64,000 nt of DNA from an uncultured Maribacter sp. (lineage in GTDB: Bacteria > Bacteroidota > Bacteroidia > Flavobacteriales > Flavobacteriaceae), in contig NZ_CANMTX010000001.1 of assembly GCF_947500985.1 (NCBI RefSeq), positions 711,384-775,383 on the forward strand. Direction: 5' to 3'. How positions within the stretch are numbered: the stretch's first letter is position 1; each line of letters opens with the position of its first letter. A model generated the notes under the pieces. That model ran no database searches and was not told the origin of the DNA. It saw only the letters and a program-made list of their open reading frames with translations. Both the position numbers and the translations under genes were made by a program. This document shows, one piece after another, positions 61,823 to 64,000 of the stretch.

Positions 61823-63145
61823 TCAGAAATTCTCTCGCTCCATGAATTCCTTTATTTTTCTTTCTTCCCAGCCTTTACCAAATAACGGATTATAACCATA
61901 TGCTTTTAATCCATGAGCAATTAAACCAATACCCCAACCCATAGCAGGGAAAATAACCCAAACAAAACTGGTGGTCGTAAAATTTATATAGGCAAGAACA
62001 GGTATAACAATACAATAAGAAGTAAGGTTACCATAGAATCCTTTTATAAGTTCTACCCTTTCTTTTGCCTTCTCATAGCGCTTGGCGCTTATATGAGAGT
62101 CTTGTGTTTCTCTAAAAGAAATTTCATTCATAAGCATAGGTAAACGCACTTTAAATTCTTTAGCAGTCTTAAAAATCTGCATTTCCTTTTTGGTAAGAAT
62201 GGCATAACGCTGACGAATGTTCTGCAGCCCCACGCCACTGCTCTTTTTAACTACTTGTTTTTCTTGTAAATTGTTGACCACGTACAAGTATCCGTCTTCT
62301 TCATATATTCTAATATGTAGTGGTTTTGAAGAGGTTACAACATTGTGCTTCACCGCATTCTCTAATAACAATTGTAGGGATAATGGTACTATTTTCGCCT
62401 CAGAATCCAGTGCCTGATCAGGGATTTCAAATACAATACTATCTTCAAAACGCATTTTTAGAAGACGCACATAGGTTCTTGCAAACTTTAGTTCTTCGTC
62501 AACAGAAATAAGATTTTTACTCTTCTGCTCCAAAACGTACCTATATACCTTTGATAGCGAAGTAGTAAATTTTTGCGCCTGAAGAGGATCTTCTTCTATA
62601 AGGCTGGTCAACACATTTAAGCTATTAAAAAGAAAGTGAGGGTCTAACTGATTCTTTAGAGCATCGAATTTTGCAGATGCTGAACCTGCTATTATTTTTT
62701 GTTCTTTTACTTTGGTATCTTGTAAGGCTTTATAGAAGTAGAAAGCGTGTAAAAACAATGAAACAACAAGGGTAACTAATAACACATAGAAGTAATATTG
62801 TATCCTTTCTCCGGCTACGTACTGTTCAAAACTTTTACCAAATATATAGATTTCAGTAAACGCACGTACAGCACCAAACGCCAATACAGTAAGTACAATA
62901 GAGCCAGCGGCACCGTACCATAACCGTTTTTGCGTTTCATTCTCCCATGTATACTTTTGAGAGATATAGTCGCTGAAATACATATTAACCATAGATAGCA
63001 CAAATGAATACAGCAAGGCTATACCAGTAAATTGTAATTCGCCATATAATGTTATGCTTTCCCAATCAGATAGAAGCAACCGAACAAGTTCCATAACCAA
63101 GGCTATGATTATTGCTGTCCTTACTACCTTTAAAAAACTACTCAT
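61823..63145 (-). CDS. LytS-type sensor histidine kinase with C-terminal 2TM domain
   Basis: 440 aa. The N terminus has four membrane helices (about 8-26, 40-58, 74-96 and 116-137). The kinase domain of the LytS type has phospho-acceptor H170 in QLDPHFLFNSL, the N box LLLENAVKHN and the G box SSGVGLQNIRQRY. After the kinase (ends VRLPML) residues 339-440 form a complete 2TM domain (YEKAKERVELIKGFYGNL, GYNPLFGKGWEERKIKEF). A Met at residue 339 starts that tail and could be the old start codon of a separate gene. It is transcribed toward its likely partner, the LytTR regulator at 58775. Confidence 0.93.
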   Translation of the reverse strand: MSSFLKVVRTAIIIALVMELVRLLLSDWESITLYGELQFTGIALLYSFVLSMVNMYFSDYISQKYTWENETQKRLWYGAAGSIVLTVLAFGAVRAFTEIYIFGKSFEQYVAGERIQYYFYVLLVTLVVSLFLHAFYFYKALQDTKVKEQKIIAGSASAKFDALKNQLDPHFLFNSLNVLTSLIEEDPLQAQKFTTSLSKVYRYVLEQKSKNLISVDEELKFARTYVRLLKMRFEDSIVFEIPDQALDSEAKIVPLSLQLLLENAVKHNVVTSSKPLHIRIYEEDGYLYVVNNLQEKQVVKKSSGVGLQNIRQRYAILTKKEMQIFKTAKEFKVRLPMLMNEISFRETQDSHISAKRYEKAKERVELIKGFYGNLTSYCIVIPVLAYINFTTTSFVWVIFPAMGWGIGLIAHGLKAYGYNPLFGKGWEERKIKEFMERENF

Positions 63146-63211
63146 GTTTGTAAGCTTAAAATTGATTGCTTTCTAATTTTTAAAATTAGGGATTTACTTT
63201 TAGAAGTCTAT

Positions 63212-63225
63212 TTATTTCTATACTT
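63212..63225 (-). promoter_or_regulatory. Shared 14-bp sequence upstream of the kinase gene
   Basis: Identical to the 14 bases at 61232-61245; here 66 nt before the kinase ATG. Confidence 0.48.
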
Positions 63226-63258
63226 GCCCTAATAAAAGCAAACATGAAACTTTTTCTA

Positions 63259-63288
63259 CTCAATAAATAAAAATATATTCTGAATTGT
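63259..63288 (-). promoter_or_regulatory. Putative LytTR operator upstream of the kinase gene
   Basis: Minus strand: ACAATTCAG, 12 nt, TTTATTGAG. The first unit is identical to that before the 2TM genes; the second keeps ATTxAG in the same register, 21 bp on. It lies 113 nt before the kinase start. Confidence 0.45.
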
Positions 63289-63389
63289 ACTATCTAGTAG
63301 CTGAACTGTATTTTAGGCTAACTGAAACTAGTGTTATCTAATTGATATAGAATCTTCTTGATCATTAAAAATTTATAAAAGATATATAT

Positions 63390-63446
63390 AACATATGTTT
63401 TATATATTCTATATTGGAGGTATATATAACATTAATGTTATATATA
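63390..63446. promoter_or_regulatory. Two AT-rich palindromes, possible operator pair
   Basis: AACATATGTT (63390-63399) is embedded in a TATATATAACAT-type context. A 26-nt perfect palindrome spans 63421-63446 with AACATTAATGTT at its centre (63428-63439). The centres are 39 bp apart. They lie between the divergent kinase and 63510 genes and may bind a dimeric regulator of either. Confidence 0.45.
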
Positions 63447-63509
63447 CTATTGTTGTAACCAATTTAAAATTAGACTTTTAACATTTATGAAAAATCATAT
63501 TAAACCTTA

Positions 63510-63905
63510 ATGCCTATAACAATTTTACCATTATACTTTTCCCATTTTATGTTATTGTTTTATGGTGCTACTTTAATTATTGGGATTATCGTAATTCTTA
63601 AAACAATAAAACTGTATAAGTCAAAAACCATAAAAGGTATTGACCTGTTTGTAGGACTAATAATTTCACTTACTTTATTCGGATTTCTTAATTCGCTTTT
63701 CCCTAGAGAGACTAATGGATTGGTTCTTTCTATGTTTGTATCTCTGATCATGGTGTTCATTCCTTTTGTTATTTATCTTTTAGCATATAACAGTAAAAAA
63801 GATAATTTTATATCTAAAGTCTTATTAATAAGTATAGCCTGTACATTTACAGTTATAATTTGTTTCTTATTATTAACTAGCATATTAATAGTAGTTGCCG
63901 AATAA
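63510..63905 (+). CDS. Membrane protein of unknown function
   Basis: 131 aa with four hydrophobic helices (about 8-30, 43-62, 70-92 and 103-128) and short basic loops (KTIKLYKSKTIKG). It starts with a clear ATG and is divergent from the histidine kinase, sharing its 364-nt upstream region and the AT-rich palindromes. No family recognised. Confidence 0.65.
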   Translation: MPITILPLYFSHFMLLFYGATLIIGIIVILKTIKLYKSKTIKGIDLFVGLIISLTLFGFLNSLFPRETNGLVLSMFVSLIMVFIPFVIYLLAYNSKKDNFISKVLLISIACTFTVIICFLLLTSILIVVAE

Positions 63906-64000
63906 AACTGGTTACAACAAAACCTCCTATGAAAAGCCTTAGTCCAGTTTCTTAAAGTTAATTAATATTTTCTTTTTTGCCTTAAACCACCTTTTTTTCT

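Noticed and set aside
1..64000. Search by eye for tRNA, rRNA, CRISPR arrays, intact IS elements, integrases and restriction or phage-defence genes
   Set aside because: None found; the tandem repeats at 39741-39800 have no spacers and no cas genes nearby, so they are not CRISPR.

Overview
The window looks like chromosomal DNA of a marine-type member of the Flavobacteriaceae (Bacteroidota). The basis is low GC, many TTG starts, -7 boxes of the TAnnTTTG kind, Bacteroidota-typical families (2TM, LETM1-like, DUF2490, tricorn-like S41, sortilin-like propellers, Cu/Zn-SOD lipoprotein) and flavobacterial-looking intergenic repeats. No species can be named from the sequence alone. I saw no rRNA, tRNA, CRISPR array, intact insertion sequence or prophage.

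Layout. 1-2.4 kb: end of a fatty-acid beta-oxidation operon (thiolase, long acyl-CoA dehydrogenase). 2.4-8 kb: a PLP decarboxylase, then a divergent trehalose pair (GH15 hydrolase and OtsA-OtsB fusion). 8-17 kb: a propeller/NTF2 protein, an MFS transporter, exported M28 and M1 peptidases, a DUF2914 membrane protein, a Cys-cluster protein, a hydrolase and a GAF protein. 17-24.5 kb: a large ThuA/sugar-dehydrogenase/PKD/cytochrome c lipoprotein, YdeI-like protein, CDP-alcohol phosphatidyltransferase and two amidohydrolases. 24.5-29.3 kb: assorted metabolic genes (DUF998, fatty acid hydroxylase, VOC, carbonic anhydrase, two PNPOx-like proteins). 29.4-35.4 kb: an accessory-looking stretch, all on the minus strand, with small membrane proteins, a GNAT, a membrane gene split by an in-frame stop, and a decayed 150-bp copy of the 3' end of the neighbouring tricorn-like protease gene. 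35.5-46.6 kb: exported peptidases and propellers (tricorn-like S41, sortilin-like, S9), DUF2490 and YceI proteins, with a repeat-rich gap near 39.5-39.9 kb. 46.7-49 kb: Cu/Zn SOD followed by an ECF sigma/anti-sigma pair. 49-54 kb: VOC plus glycosyltransferase, DUF547, RND/MMPL transporter. 54.4-57.3 kb: TPR lipoprotein and two proteins that look like the two halves of a DUF4331 protein.

57.5-63.9 kb is the most interesting part. A minus-strand unit runs from a LytS-type histidine kinase to a LytTR response regulator. Between them lie a PNPOx-like gene and five tandem, partly overlapping genes for small two-helix membrane proteins of the 2TM family. The kinase itself carries a sixth 2TM domain as a C-terminal tail, about three quarters identical to the first free 2TM protein. 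Upstream of the kinase gene and of the first 2TM gene there is the same arrangement: a pair of 9-bp direct repeats with a 12-bp spacer (geometry known for LytTR regulators) and a shared 14-bp sequence closer to the gene. I infer a membrane signalling system that controls its own 2TM protein set. The 2TM family has no known function to my knowledge, so this is the best candidate for an undescribed system.
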